Made by a program: the position numbers and the translations under genes
Source: Clostridia bacterium
GTDB lineage: Bacteria > Bacillota > Clostridia > Oscillospirales > Acutalibacteraceae
DNA length: 64,000 nt
NCBI GenBank assembly: GCA_017513195.1
Contig: JAFXGM010000041.1
Coordinates: forward strand, 1-64,000
Reading direction: 5' to 3'
Notes under the pieces: generated by a model
What the model saw: only the letters and a program-made list of their open reading frames with translations
Databases searched by the model: none
What the model was told of the DNA's origin: nothing
Shown: positions 1 through 7,678 of the stretch, piece after piece
Position numbering within the stretch: the stretch's first letter is position 1
How the letters are laid out: each line of letters starts with the position of its first letter

Positions 1-1
1 C

Positions 2-1462
2 ACCTCACAACGCGCATTTGGTACAGATAGCAGGAAAACATACAACACAATTAGCGCTGTTGTAACACAGTATGACCAGTTCTTCTGTAAATTCTATGCT
101 GCAACCACGAGTGAAGGTGGCAACGAAGGTGGCAACGAAGGTGGCAACGAAGGCGGCAACGAAGGTGGTAATGACCCAGTAGCTGACAATGCTGAAGTTT
201 CATTCGAAGACGTAGCAAATCGCACCTCTTACAGCACTGAACAGCAGGTATGGGCACAGAATGGCGTTACCGTAACAGGTGACAAGGACGATTCTACTAC
301 TGATGTTCGTGATTCAAGCAATCCTGCTCGTTTCTACAAATCTTCAAAAGTAACAATCGCATATCCTCAGATGACTGGTATCGTTATCAAGGCACAAAAG
401 GCAGGTTCTGACGATTACACAACCGCTTGGAGCGATTCTTTTGATGCAAGTCTTGCTACTGCTACAGTAGACGGTACTACAGTAATCATTGCACTTAACG
501 CAGCAGCCGATACATTTGAGTTTGACCTCACAGCACAGGCTCGTGCTTATACAATCACAGTTTATACTGGTGAATTCAATGCAGATGACTTTATCGATAG
601 CACTCCTGCTTTTGATCCTGAGGGCAAGACCGCTGCTGAAATCGTAGATGCTGCTTATGCTCTCGAATCAGGCGCAGCTTTCGAAAAGAATGCAACACTT
701 ACTGGTGAAATTATCTCTGTTGACACTCCTTATAGTGCACAATATGGAAACATTACCGTAACAATCAAGGTTGATGGCGCTGATGCTAGCAAGCCAATTA
801 TGTGCTACAGACTTAGCGGTGAAGGAGCTGACACATTGGCTGTTGGCGACAAGATTACTGTTACTGGTATAATCAAGAACTACAACGGCACAATTGAATT
901 TGATGCAGGTTGCACACTTGACGCTTTAGTTAAGGGCGAAGGCGAAGTTCCTGTAGCTCCAGAGAATCCTAAGGAAATCGTAGATGCTGCTTTTGCACTT
1001 GAAACAGGCAAAACACTTCCTTACTCAGCAACACTTACAGGTAAGATTACCAATATTGAAAAAATCAACGAACAATATGGTGACGTTTGCCTCACAATTG
1101 CTGTTGAAGGCAGTGACGGTGAAAAAGAACTTTATTGTTACAACTTAAAGCCAACAGGTGATATAGATATTAATACTCTTGCTGTTGGTGATACAATTAC
1201 TGTTACCGGTAATCTTAAAAACTATAATGGTACTATAGAATTCATTAGTTGCTCATTCGAATTTGCTAGCGCAGGTGAAGGCACTGGCGAAGGTACAGGT
1301 ACTGGCACCGGCACCGATGCTGGTACAGGTTCTACAACAGGCGGCAACGCTGGTAACAACGACAGCACCACATCTCCTGACACAGGCGATAGCATGGGCG
1401 CAGTTGTAGCACTTGCTATGGTAGCTGGCGCAGCTCTTGTTTTTGCAAACAAAAAGCGCTAA
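2..1462 (+). CDS. Sortase-anchored surface protein with tandem OB-like domains (5' partial)
   Basis: The frame is open to the window edge, so only the last 486 residues are visible and the start and signal peptide are missing. In order it shows five EGGN repeats (about residues 38-57), a beta-rich linker, and two homologous domains of about 95 residues (roughly 213-307 and 325-423). Both domains share EIVDAA, ATLTG, TLAVGD, ITVTG and KNYNGTIEF, a pattern like the OB-fold domains of clostridial extracellular proteins (recalled, not searched). A Gly/Thr-rich stretch follows, then SPDTGD, a hydrophobic segment and a final KKR, which is a cell-wall sorting signal. SPxTG resembles the motif used by class B sortase of Clostridioides difficile rather than LPxTG. 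The ligand or substrate is unknown. A bidirectional terminator follows the stop. Confidence 0.85.
   Translation, partial: TSQRAFGTDSRKTYNTISAVVTQYDQFFCKFYAATTSEGGNEGGNEGGNEGGNEGGNDPVADNAEVSFEDVANRTSYSTEQQVWAQNGVTVTGDKDDSTTDVRDSSNPARFYKSSKVTIAYPQMTGIVIKAQKAGSDDYTTAWSDSFDASLATATVDGTTVIIALNAAADTFEFDLTAQARAYTITVYTGEFNADDFIDSTPAFDPEGKTAAEIVDAAYALESGAAFEKNATLTGEIISVDTPYSAQYGNITVTIKVDGADASKPIMCYRLSGEGADTLAVGDKITVTGIIKNYNGTIEFDAGCTLDALVKGEGEVPVAPENPKEIVDAAFALETGKTLPYSATLTGKITNIEKINEQYGDVCLTIAVEGSDGEKELYCYNLKPTGDIDINTLAVGDTITVTGNLKNYNGTIEFISCSFEFASAGEGTGEGTGTGTGTDAGTGSTTGGNAGNNDSTTSPDTGDSMGAVVALAMVAGAALVFANKKR
113..172 (+). repeat. Five in-frame 12-bp tandem repeats encoding EGGN
   Basis: The unit GAAGGTGGCAAC occurs five times in a row at 113, 125, 137, 149 and 161. 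Copies 1-3 are identical, copy 4 has one change and copy 5 has two, all at third codon positions. The repeats make a flexible Glu-Gly-Gly-Asn linker in the surface protein and could vary in number by replication slippage. Confidence 0.95.
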
Positions 1463-1475
1463 TTAAACGCAATAT

Positions 1476-1507
1476 AAAAAAGACTCACTTCGGTGAGTCT
1501 TTTTTTG
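1476..1507. terminator. Bidirectional terminator between surface protein gene and surE
   Basis: Stem AGACTCAC/GTGAGTCT with a TTCG loop, flanked by A5 on the left and T6 on the right. It can therefore end both the plus-strand surface protein transcript and the minus-strand surE operon. Confidence 0.92.
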
Positions 1508-1523
1508 TTGGCCAAAATAAAAT

Positions 1524-2240
1524 TTAGTTATTAGTAAGTTTATTAAATATATCCATATCGGTTACGTTAAGGCTTAATGGCATAATTGAGATATAACCCG
1601 ATATTGTCGCGTCGGTATCAAGTGTAAGGTCGTCACTCGGCACATAAACGCATTTACCGTCAGCGAGATACATATCCCCTTCTACGTTTACAAATCCGTC
1701 AGAGTAATACATACCACCCTGACGGGTAATTTTTATGCCCTTTGGATTTGCGGGAATATTAATGTTATACGCTTTATGAATATCAAGTAATCTATGCTCG
1801 TTTATATAATCAAAAACCATATCTAAATGCACGGTTGCATTTTGGTAATTCTCGGGTGTGGTAGAAAGCGCTATAGCGGGAATGCCCTGCAACACAGCCT
1901 CGCGCACGGCGGATACCGTACCTGAATATAGTATGTCGCTACCCATATTAAGTCCTCGATTAACACCCGATATAACAAGGTCAAATCGCTCCTCAAGACC
2001 AAGTATTACGTAGCGCATACAATCAGCGGGAGTCGAGTCAATAACATAGGTTACCACGTCTTGATCCAAAAGCTGTTTTTTAACACAAAATGGTTTGTGC
2101 AGTTCTATTCCGTGGCTTTTAGCGCTTTGCTCAACTGCAGGTACCGCCACCGTAACCTCACCCAACTTTTTGCAATAACGCACAAGTGGTAACAGTTGCT
2201 CTGCCGATATGCTATCGTCGTTTGTAATTAAAATTCTCAT
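1524..2240 (-). CDS. surE: 5'/3'-nucleotidase SurE
   Basis: SurE removes phosphate from 5'- and 3'-nucleoside monophosphates in the cytoplasm. The 238-residue protein starts MRILITNDD, the family's metal-binding N-terminus with the paired Asp residues, and has SGVNRGLNMGSDILYSGTVS (about 89-108), the conserved Asn/Gly-rich metal and phosphate loop. Length fits the family (about 240-260). I chose the ATG at 2240, which overlaps the upstream stop as ATGA and has GAGGG just before it; a TTG two codons earlier is the alternative. It is the last gene of the deoC-surE operon, where it could supply nucleosides to the phosphorylases encoded upstream (inference). Confidence 0.95.
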   Translation of the reverse strand: MRILITNDDSISAEQLLPLVRYCKKLGEVTVAVPAVEQSAKSHGIELHKPFCVKKQLLDQDVVTYVIDSTPADCMRYVILGLEERFDLVISGVNRGLNMGSDILYSGTVSAVREAVLQGIPAIALSTTPENYQNATVHLDMVFDYINEHRLLDIHKAYNINIPANPKGIKITRQGGMYYSDGFVNVEGDMYLADGKCVYVPSDDLTLDTDATISGYISIMPLSLNVTDMDIFNKLTNN

Positions 2241-3223
2241 AGCCAACCCTCGTGAGTTTCCTTATATTCTTTTACGTGAGCATCAGCGTCACGAAGCAGT
2301 TGCTCAGCTTCATCCCAGCTATAAACAGTAGCACCGCTTGCCATAGCGTGACCGCCACCGTTATATTTTTCGGCAATAAGATTAATGGCCACAAAACGAG
2401 AACGCAAACGTACACGAATAGAGCCCTTGTCATCGTTATTTTCAATAAATACCATCCACGCAATAGCACCGCGAATTGAGTCGAGCGTGCCAACACAGGC
2501 ACTTGCCTGTTCAATGGTAAGACCAAATTCGTCCTGCATAGCCTTATCTACGTATATATACGCTACACCGTTTTCGGTAATTTGCATACGTCGGTAAATT
2601 TCCGCTTTGAATTTAAGATAGCCGAATGCTTCGAGATAAAGGTGTGCATACAGCTTTTCAGTATCTACTCCGCAGTCAAGCATTATAGCCGCGCAGCGTA
2701 ACGTTTCACCGTTTACACCCTCATACTTAAATCGGCCTGAATCAGTAACCATACCTGTATAAATGTAGGTTGCCGCCTCTTTGTCTATTTTAAGCTCATC
2801 ACGGAAGGTTGCATAAAAATCAGCAATCATTTCACAAGCAGAGGAACGATTCTCTTCTACCCACATAATATCGCCATAATTTTCAAGTGGAATGTGATGG
2901 TCTATTTTTATAAGCTCTTTACAGAGTGTGTATTTTTTGTTAGAAATACGCGCCTCGCTTGCGGTATCTATTACAATTGCCAAAGCATCGGTATATTCTT
3001 GGTCTTCTACAGGCTCGTCCTCAGGGCCTAAAAATTCAAGGTATTCTGCCTTGTCATCATCAATAAGGTAAATCTGCTTCTTTGGGAAAGTGAGCTGTAA
3101 TATACGTTTTAAGCCCTTTGTAGCGCCTACACAGTCGCCATCGTTACGAATGTGACGAAATAAAAATATCTTGTCATATTCTTTTATTTTTTGGAGTATT
3201 TGTTGTTTAATTGCTTTGTTCAT
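2237..3223 (-). CDS. DHH/DHHA1 phosphoesterase, NrnA-like (copy 1)
   Basis: This 328-residue protein belongs to the family of NrnA oligoribonucleases / pAp phosphatases, Mn-dependent enzymes that degrade nanoRNA and 3'-phosphoadenosine 5'-phosphate. Visible motifs in order: RNDGDCVGA (motif I, about 26-34), VIDTAS (motif II), KIDHH (motif III), YTGMVTDSGRFKY (motif IV) and the C-terminal DHHA1 signature KYNGGGHAMASGA. The open frame extends 56 codons further 5', but those codons overlap the upstream gene; the ATG at 3223 has AAGGAG 6-7 bases before it and overlaps the upstream stop by 17 bases. It overlaps surE by 4. Linear-dinucleotide cleavage is an alternative activity. Confidence 0.9.
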   Translation of the reverse strand: MNKAIKQQILQKIKEYDKIFLFRHIRNDGDCVGATKGLKRILQLTFPKKQIYLIDDDKAEYLEFLGPEDEPVEDQEYTDALAIVIDTASEARISNKKYTLCKELIKIDHHIPLENYGDIMWVEENRSSACEMIADFYATFRDELKIDKEAATYIYTGMVTDSGRFKYEGVNGETLRCAAIMLDCGVDTEKLYAHLYLEAFGYLKFKAEIYRRMQITENGVAYIYVDKAMQDEFGLTIEQASACVGTLDSIRGAIAWMVFIENNDDKGSIRVRLRSRFVAINLIAEKYNGGGHAMASGATVYSWDEAEQLLRDADAHVKEYKETHEGWL

Positions 3224-4160
3224 TATATTCTCCTTGAATAGCGTCCAAATCATTAAGCATAGCCATAGCGGTTTCACGGTCAGGCACGCAAGCGCCACTC
3301 GCCTTTTGGTGACCGCCACCGCCGTATTTAACAGCAACGGGGTTAATGTTAAAGCGGCTAGAGCGCAGCTCGCACAATACACCCTCATCACTTTCGGTAA
3401 AGTTTACCCAAATGTCAACACCCTTAATATCTGCCATAGTGGCAACCATACCTCGCGAGATAGAAAATTCGCTACTACCAAGTTCTTTCATTTCTTCACG
3501 TGTGGTGTAGATGTATGCTACGTTGTTTTGTGTAAACTTAATTTTTAAAGTGAATTTTGCCTTAAGCAGCTTGCTGTCAAAATTATCTGCATAAAGATTT
3601 CGGTAAAGCTCATTTGTGTCAAAGCCCGTATCAATTAGCTCGGACGCAAGTTTAAAAGTGCGAGAATTGGTGCTATCGTAACGAAAACGTCCCGAGTCGG
3701 TAAGCATACCGGTATAAAGTGCTTCTCCGGCTATTGCATTTATTTTAAGACCACATTCTACTGCAAATGCAGTAACTAAACCACAACAGCTTTCAAAGCT
3801 ACTATCTACAACCTCAACGTCGGTAAAGGTTTCACAGTATATGTGGTGGTCGAGTCGTACGGTTTTTGCGGCAAGGGTATATCTATCATCACTTGCGAGA
3901 TGAGGGGAAGCAAAGTCTAAAAGAATAGCAAGTGCACCGTTATATACACTATCGTCAATTTGGTCCATAACGCTATCGGGCATAAAGCTTAAATAATTTG
4001 TAGCGTCGCCCACCATATAAACGGTTTTACCCTCAAAATTTTGGAGTATTAAATGCTTCATACCAATTTGACTGCCCATAGCGTCACCGTCGGGACGAGA
4101 GTGACGATGTATGATAATGGTATCGTAATTTTTTATACAGTCAAGTACTGCCTCAAACAT
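3207..4160 (-). CDS. DHH/DHHA1 phosphoesterase, NrnA-like (copy 2)
   Basis: A second NrnA-type DHH-DHHA1 protein, 317 residues, directly upstream of its paralogue. Motifs: HRHSRPDGDAMGS (about 18-30), LLDFAS, RLDHH, YTGMLTDSGRFRY and the glycine-rich KYGGGGHQKASGA near residue 285. All metal-binding Asp/His positions expected for the family are present, so both copies look catalytic. The pair is clearly homologous in domain order but diverged, so this is an old duplication rather than a recent one, and the copies may prefer different oligonucleotide lengths or pAp (inference). Only 3 bases separate it from udp. Confidence 0.9.
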   Translation of the reverse strand: MFEAVLDCIKNYDTIIIHRHSRPDGDAMGSQIGMKHLILQNFEGKTVYMVGDATNYLSFMPDSVMDQIDDSVYNGALAILLDFASPHLASDDRYTLAAKTVRLDHHIYCETFTDVEVVDSSFESCCGLVTAFAVECGLKINAIAGEALYTGMLTDSGRFRYDSTNSRTFKLASELIDTGFDTNELYRNLYADNFDSKLLKAKFTLKIKFTQNNVAYIYTTREEMKELGSSEFSISRGMVATMADIKGVDIWVNFTESDEGVLCELRSSRFNINPVAVKYGGGGHQKASGACVPDRETAMAMLNDLDAIQGEYNEQSN

Positions 4161-4163
4161 AAA

Positions 4164-4919
4164 TTATTTTTCCTTATCTTGTTTTATTAAAATGCGAATT
4201 GCCTCAATGGCGGTTTTTATAGCGCAAGAGGTATCTTCGGTACGCTCTTTAGGCATAGCCGATTGCGAAACCTCTTGATTCCAAACGCAATGGAACACCG
4301 CGCCCGAACGAAGACGACGCGCCGCACTTACTATAAACAGTGCTGCACCCTCCATTTCGCTTGCCAGGCAGCCGCCACGTTTCCAAGCGTCCCATTTGGC
4401 AAGTAGCTCGGGGGCTGTTGGCATACTTTCGGGTGAATGTTGACCGTAAAAGCTGTCCTTTGCCTGAACTACGCCCACGTGATTGGGGTAATTCAAATTT
4501 TGTGCCGCTTGATATAACGCGCTTGTAACCTTAAAATCGGCTACCGCGGGAAATTCTATTGGCATATATTCACGGCTTGTGCCGTCTTGACGAATGGCGC
4601 CCGTTGCAATAATAACGTCACCGGGTGCAACCTCGGGTTGCATACCACCGCAGGTGCCAACACGAATAAAGGTATCAACACCGATTTTAGCAAGCTCTTC
4701 AACACAAATTGCACAAGACGGACCGCCAATACCCGTAGATACTACAAGCACCTTCTCACCATCGAGATAACCTAAATATGAGTTGTATTCGCGATTGTTG
4801 CCTACCTGCTTAGCATCGTCTAAAAAGGCGGCAATTTTTTCTACTCTGCCGGGGTCACCCGGAATAATAGCGTATTTTGCGCTATGTTCTTCTGAAAGGG
4901 CGATATGATATTGTTTCAT
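4164..4919 (-). CDS. udp: Uridine phosphorylase
   Basis: Phosphorolysis of uridine to uracil and ribose-1-phosphate (some members also accept deoxyuridine or thymidine). The 251 residues match the NP-1 phosphorylase family: IIPGDPGRVEKIA phosphate loop (about 18-30), STGIGGPS, IRVGTCGG (about 86-93), YGQHSPE and the nucleoside/ribose loop SEMEGAALF (about 189-197). The RVGTCGG and QxxPE-like features favour uridine over purine phosphorylase. It lies 11 bases downstream of deoB in the nucleoside operon, so its ribose-1-phosphate can be converted directly by DeoB. Confidence 0.92.
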   Translation of the reverse strand: MKQYHIALSEEHSAKYAIIPGDPGRVEKIAAFLDDAKQVGNNREYNSYLGYLDGEKVLVVSTGIGGPSCAICVEELAKIGVDTFIRVGTCGGMQPEVAPGDVIIATGAIRQDGTSREYMPIEFPAVADFKVTSALYQAAQNLNYPNHVGVVQAKDSFYGQHSPESMPTAPELLAKWDAWKRGGCLASEMEGAALFIVSAARRLRSGAVFHCVWNQEVSQSAMPKERTEDTSCAIKTAIEAIRILIKQDKEK

Positions 4920-4930
4920 ATTTACACCTC

Positions 4931-6097
4931 TTAATTTAAAATTTCTTTAATAAAGCTTTCGCCTTTAATATCGGCATCAACCGACAAATAGTCACATACC
5001 GTTTTAGCAATATCACAAAATCCCTCACGTGTGCCAAGATTTTGAGGTCTTACGTTTTTGCCGTATATAATTAGTGGCACGTGCTCACGCGAGTGGTCGG
5101 TGCTTACGGTATATGCAGGGTCACAACCGTGGTCGGCAGTGATGATAAGAATATCATCTTCACGAAGCAGTAGTAAAAATTCATCTAACCACTTGTCAAA
5201 TTCGCTTATAGCCGCGGCATAGCCGTCGACGTCGTTGCGGTGGCCGTAAAGCATATCAAAATCAACAAGATTTGTAAAGCAAATGCCCTCAAAGTCACGC
5301 TTGGCATACTCCACGGTTTTTGCCATACCGTCAGTATTACCTGTAGTATACACGTATTCGCTAATACCTGCGCCCGCAAAAATATCATAAATTTTGCCAA
5401 CCGATATTGTATCGAGACCACTCTCTTTTATATAGTCAAGCATAGTTTTAGCGGGTGGCGCAAGTGAAAAGTCGTGGCGATTTGACGTTCTTTTAAAATT
5501 ACCCGCCTCGCCCACAAACGGACGAGCAATTACACGGCCTACACCGTGCTCACCCGTAAGAATTTCACGCGCGATGCGACAGTAGTTATAAAGTTCTTCC
5601 AAAGGCACAACATCCTCATGGGCTGCGATTTGAAATACGCTATCAGCCGAGGTGTAAACTATAAGCGCACCACTTTTTACGTGCTCTTCACCATAGTCTT
5701 TAATAACCTCGGTGCCGGAATAAGGCTTGTTGCATATAACAGCTCTGCCTGTGCGACGTGAAAATTCGTCTAACACTTCGGCAGGAAAACCGTTTGGGTA
5801 TGTGGGAAGCGGTTTGTCTGATACTATACCCGCAATCTCCCAATGACCTATAGTGGTGTCTTTGCCGCGTGACAATTCAGCAAGGCGGCAAACAGCGGCT
5901 GTGGGGGTATTAGTCTTTTCACCACAGGTAACACCGTCAATGTTAAAAAGACCAAGGTCTTTTAAGTTTTTAACGTTGAATTTTTCTGACTTTGATATAG
6001 AAAGCAGTGTGTTAACACCCACGTCGCCATAGCTTTCGCTATCACTCATAGCGCCTATACCAAAGCTGTCAAGAACAATTAAAAATACTCTTTTCAT
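4931..6097 (-). CDS. deoB: Phosphopentomutase
   Basis: Interconverts ribose-1-phosphate or deoxyribose-1-phosphate with the 5-phosphates. The 388-residue protein is the usual length and carries the alkaline-phosphatase-superfamily metal sites: IVLDSFGIGAMSDS at the N-terminus, GKDTTIGHWEIAG with the phosphorylated Thr (about 85-97), and the C-terminal ITADHGCDP and STDHSREHVPL metal ligands. It sits 1 base downstream of deoD. In this operon it links the phosphorylases to DeoC (deoxyribose branch) and to the pentose phosphate pool (ribose branch). Confidence 0.96.
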   Translation of the reverse strand: MKRVFLIVLDSFGIGAMSDSESYGDVGVNTLLSISKSEKFNVKNLKDLGLFNIDGVTCGEKTNTPTAAVCRLAELSRGKDTTIGHWEIAGIVSDKPLPTYPNGFPAEVLDEFSRRTGRAVICNKPYSGTEVIKDYGEEHVKSGALIVYTSADSVFQIAAHEDVVPLEELYNYCRIAREILTGEHGVGRVIARPFVGEAGNFKRTSNRHDFSLAPPAKTMLDYIKESGLDTISVGKIYDIFAGAGISEYVYTTGNTDGMAKTVEYAKRDFEGICFTNLVDFDMLYGHRNDVDGYAAAISEFDKWLDEFLLLLREDDILIITADHGCDPAYTVSTDHSREHVPLIIYGKNVRPQNLGTREGFCDIAKTVCDYLSVDADIKGESFIKEILN

Positions 6098-6098
6098 A

Positions 6099-6848
6099 TT
6101 AGTCTTTTGCCTCTAAGTGTGGTAGATTTTCATATTCTACGGCACAGTCAAGGGCAAGCTCCATCATTTGTGTAAAGGTTTTTTCGCGATCATCAGCAGG
6201 GAGTGCAGTAAATGGTGGATAAAGTATGTCAGAAATGGTGCATATAGCCATTGCACGCATACCAAGACGCATAGCAGTGGTATAAAGCGCTGCTGCCTCC
6301 ATCTCTACTGCAAGGCAACCAATTTTGCCCCAATTGCTTGAAGGAAATGTATCGTCATAGAATGTATCTGATGAATAAAGATTGCCAATATGAGCGTTAA
6401 GATTTTTTGCCTTTGCAATTTTGTTAGCGATATCAAGCATATCGAAGTTGCAAATAGGCGCGATAGTACCGTTCATACCGTATTGTGAAATGAAGTTAGA
6501 GTTTGTGCAAGCCCCTTGACCGATAACAATATCGCGAACCTTTACGTTTTCATTAATAGCACCGGCAGAGCCTACGCGAATAATGTTTTGTACGCCAAAG
6601 AATTTATAAAGCTCGTAAGAGTAAATGCCAATAGATGGCATACCCATACCGCTTGCCATAACAGATACCTTTACGCCTTTGTAATAGCCTGTGTAACCGT
6701 TAACACCACGAACACCGTTTACGAGTACTGCGTCCTCTAAAAAGTTATCGGCAATGTATTTTGCTCTTAGTGGGTCTCCCGGCATAAGAATAGTTTTGCC
6801 AAAACCTATATCATTTTTTAAATCAATATGAGGAGTCTTGTTTGTCAT
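6099..6848 (-). CDS. deoD: Purine-nucleoside phosphorylase DeoD
   Basis: Cleaves purine (deoxy)nucleosides with phosphate. The 249 residues show the bacterial hexameric PNP signature: [12 protein letters not shown] phosphate loop (about 22-33), [18 protein letters not shown] (about 88-97), [15 protein letters not shown] (about 178-186) and the SDI catalytic Asp segment. I start at the ATG at 6848 because AGGTGA lies five bases upstream; the frame's GTG three codons earlier has no comparable site. The gene overlaps the deoC 3' end by 26 bases, which suggests translational coupling. Confidence 0.95.
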   Translation of the reverse strand: MTNKTPHIDLKNDIGFGKTILMPGDPLRAKYIADNFLEDAVLVNGVRGVNGYTGYYKGVKVSVMASGMGMPSIGIYSYELYKFFGVQNIIRVGSAGAINENVKVRDIVIGQGACTNSNFISQYGMNGTIAPICNFDMLDIANKIAKAKNLNAHIGNLYSSDTFYDDTFPSSNWGKIGCLAVEMEAAALYTTAMRLGMRAMAICTISDILYPPFTALPADDREKTFTQMMELALDCAVEYENLPHLEAKD

Positions 6849-7512
6849 TTTCTTCACCTTTTTCCATAGCTTTTACTATTTTTACAATTCTGCTGGTACC
6901 AAGTCTTGTAGCGCCAATGTTTATGAAGTCTTCGGCATCTTCAAGTGAAGATATGCCGCCTGCCGCCTTGATTTGCAAATGGCTTGCCACGTTGTCGGCA
7001 AAAATTTGTACGTCGTGGCGTGTAGCACCCGCAGTAGAAAAACCGGTTGAAGTCTTTATAAAATCTGCACCGGAAGCCGACACAATTTCACACATTTTAA
7101 TCTTTTCTTCATCGGTAAGAAGACAGGTTTCAATAATAACCTTTAATATTTTGCCCTTGCAAGAAGCTTTAATCGCTTTTATTTCTTCGAGTAAAAGGTC
7201 GTATTTTTTATCTTTAAGCCAACCAATATTGATAACCATATCAATTTCGTCAGCACCGCCATCTACAGCGTCCTCGGTTTCAAAGCATTTTGTAGCTGTG
7301 GTAGAATAGCCGTTTGGAAAACCAATAACTGTACAAATTGCCAAGCGGTCACCAACGTACTGCTTTGCCTGCTTTACAAAGCTTGCCGGAATGCAACAAG
7401 AAGCGCAACCGTATTTAATGCCATCATCTAAAAGCGCCTTGATTTCATCCCATGTAGCACTCTGCGAAAGAAGAGTATGATCAACGTATGAAAGAATCTT
7501 TTTAATATCCAT
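6823..7512 (-). CDS. deoC: Deoxyribose-phosphate aldolase
   Basis: Splits 2-deoxyribose-5-phosphate into glyceraldehyde-3-phosphate and acetaldehyde. The 229-residue class I aldolase has VDHTLL at the N-terminus, [12 protein letters not shown], the KVIIETCLL strand, FIKTSTGFS with the Schiff-base Lys (about 150) and the phosphate-binding AAGGIS (about 184-189). The ATG at 7512 follows AAAGG at good spacing; the TTG three codons upstream has none. It is the first gene of a seven-gene minus-strand operon with its own strong promoter at 7548-7576. I see no obvious DeoR-type operator. Confidence 0.96.
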   Translation of the reverse strand: MDIKKILSYVDHTLLSQSATWDEIKALLDDGIKYGCASCCIPASFVKQAKQYVGDRLAICTVIGFPNGYSTTATKCFETEDAVDGGADEIDMVINIGWLKDKKYDLLLEEIKAIKASCKGKILKVIIETCLLTDEEKIKMCEIVSASGADFIKTSTGFSTAGATRHDVQIFADNVASHLQIKAAGGISSLEDAEDFINIGATRLGTSRIVKIVKAMEKGEENDKQDSSY

Positions 7513-7547
7513 AAAAATCAACCTTTCTAAATATATTTTTACATTTT

Positions 7548-7576
7548 ATTATACCTTTTTTTATCACTTTCGTCAA
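7548..7576 (-). promoter_or_regulatory. Sigma-A promoter of the deoC-surE operon
   Basis: Read on the minus strand: TTGACG (7576-7571), a 17-base spacer, and TATAAT (7553-7548). The hexamers are one mismatch from full consensus and lie 36 bases before the deoC ATG. Confidence 0.9.
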
Positions 7577-7609
7577 CTGTAAAAAACTTTATACAATTTG
7601 CTTTTTAAA

Positions 7610-7639
7610 TTGACAAACAACCGCCATATAATATATAAT
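7610..7639 (+). promoter_or_regulatory. Sigma-A promoter of the GH127-like gene
   Basis: TTGACA at 7610-7615, an 18-base spacer, and TATAAT at 7634-7639. A second TATAAT at 7627-7632 is too close to the -35. The promoter diverges from that of deoC across a 33-base gap between the two -35 elements. Confidence 0.88.
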
Positions 7640-7678
7640 TGTATTAGAAAATTTTAACTGTAGATTGGGGTTAAAACT

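Noticed and set aside
113-172. Non-coding minisatellite
   Set aside because: The 12-bp unit keeps the reading frame and all changes are silent, so it is a coding EGGN linker.
3224-3391. 56-codon N-terminal extension of the first NrnA-like gene
   Set aside because: It overlaps the upstream gene deeply, is unlike the family, and the ATG at 3223 has a strong AAGGAG.
6842-7309. 155-codon plus-strand frame opposite deoC/deoD
   Set aside because: Shadow of deoC; Ser/Ala-rich composition is the antisense of the real frame and no start signal is present.
7513-7678. Purine or other riboswitch before the nucleoside operon or the GH127-like gene
   Set aside because: The deoC leader is only about 30 bases and the other about 35, too short for a known riboswitch fold.
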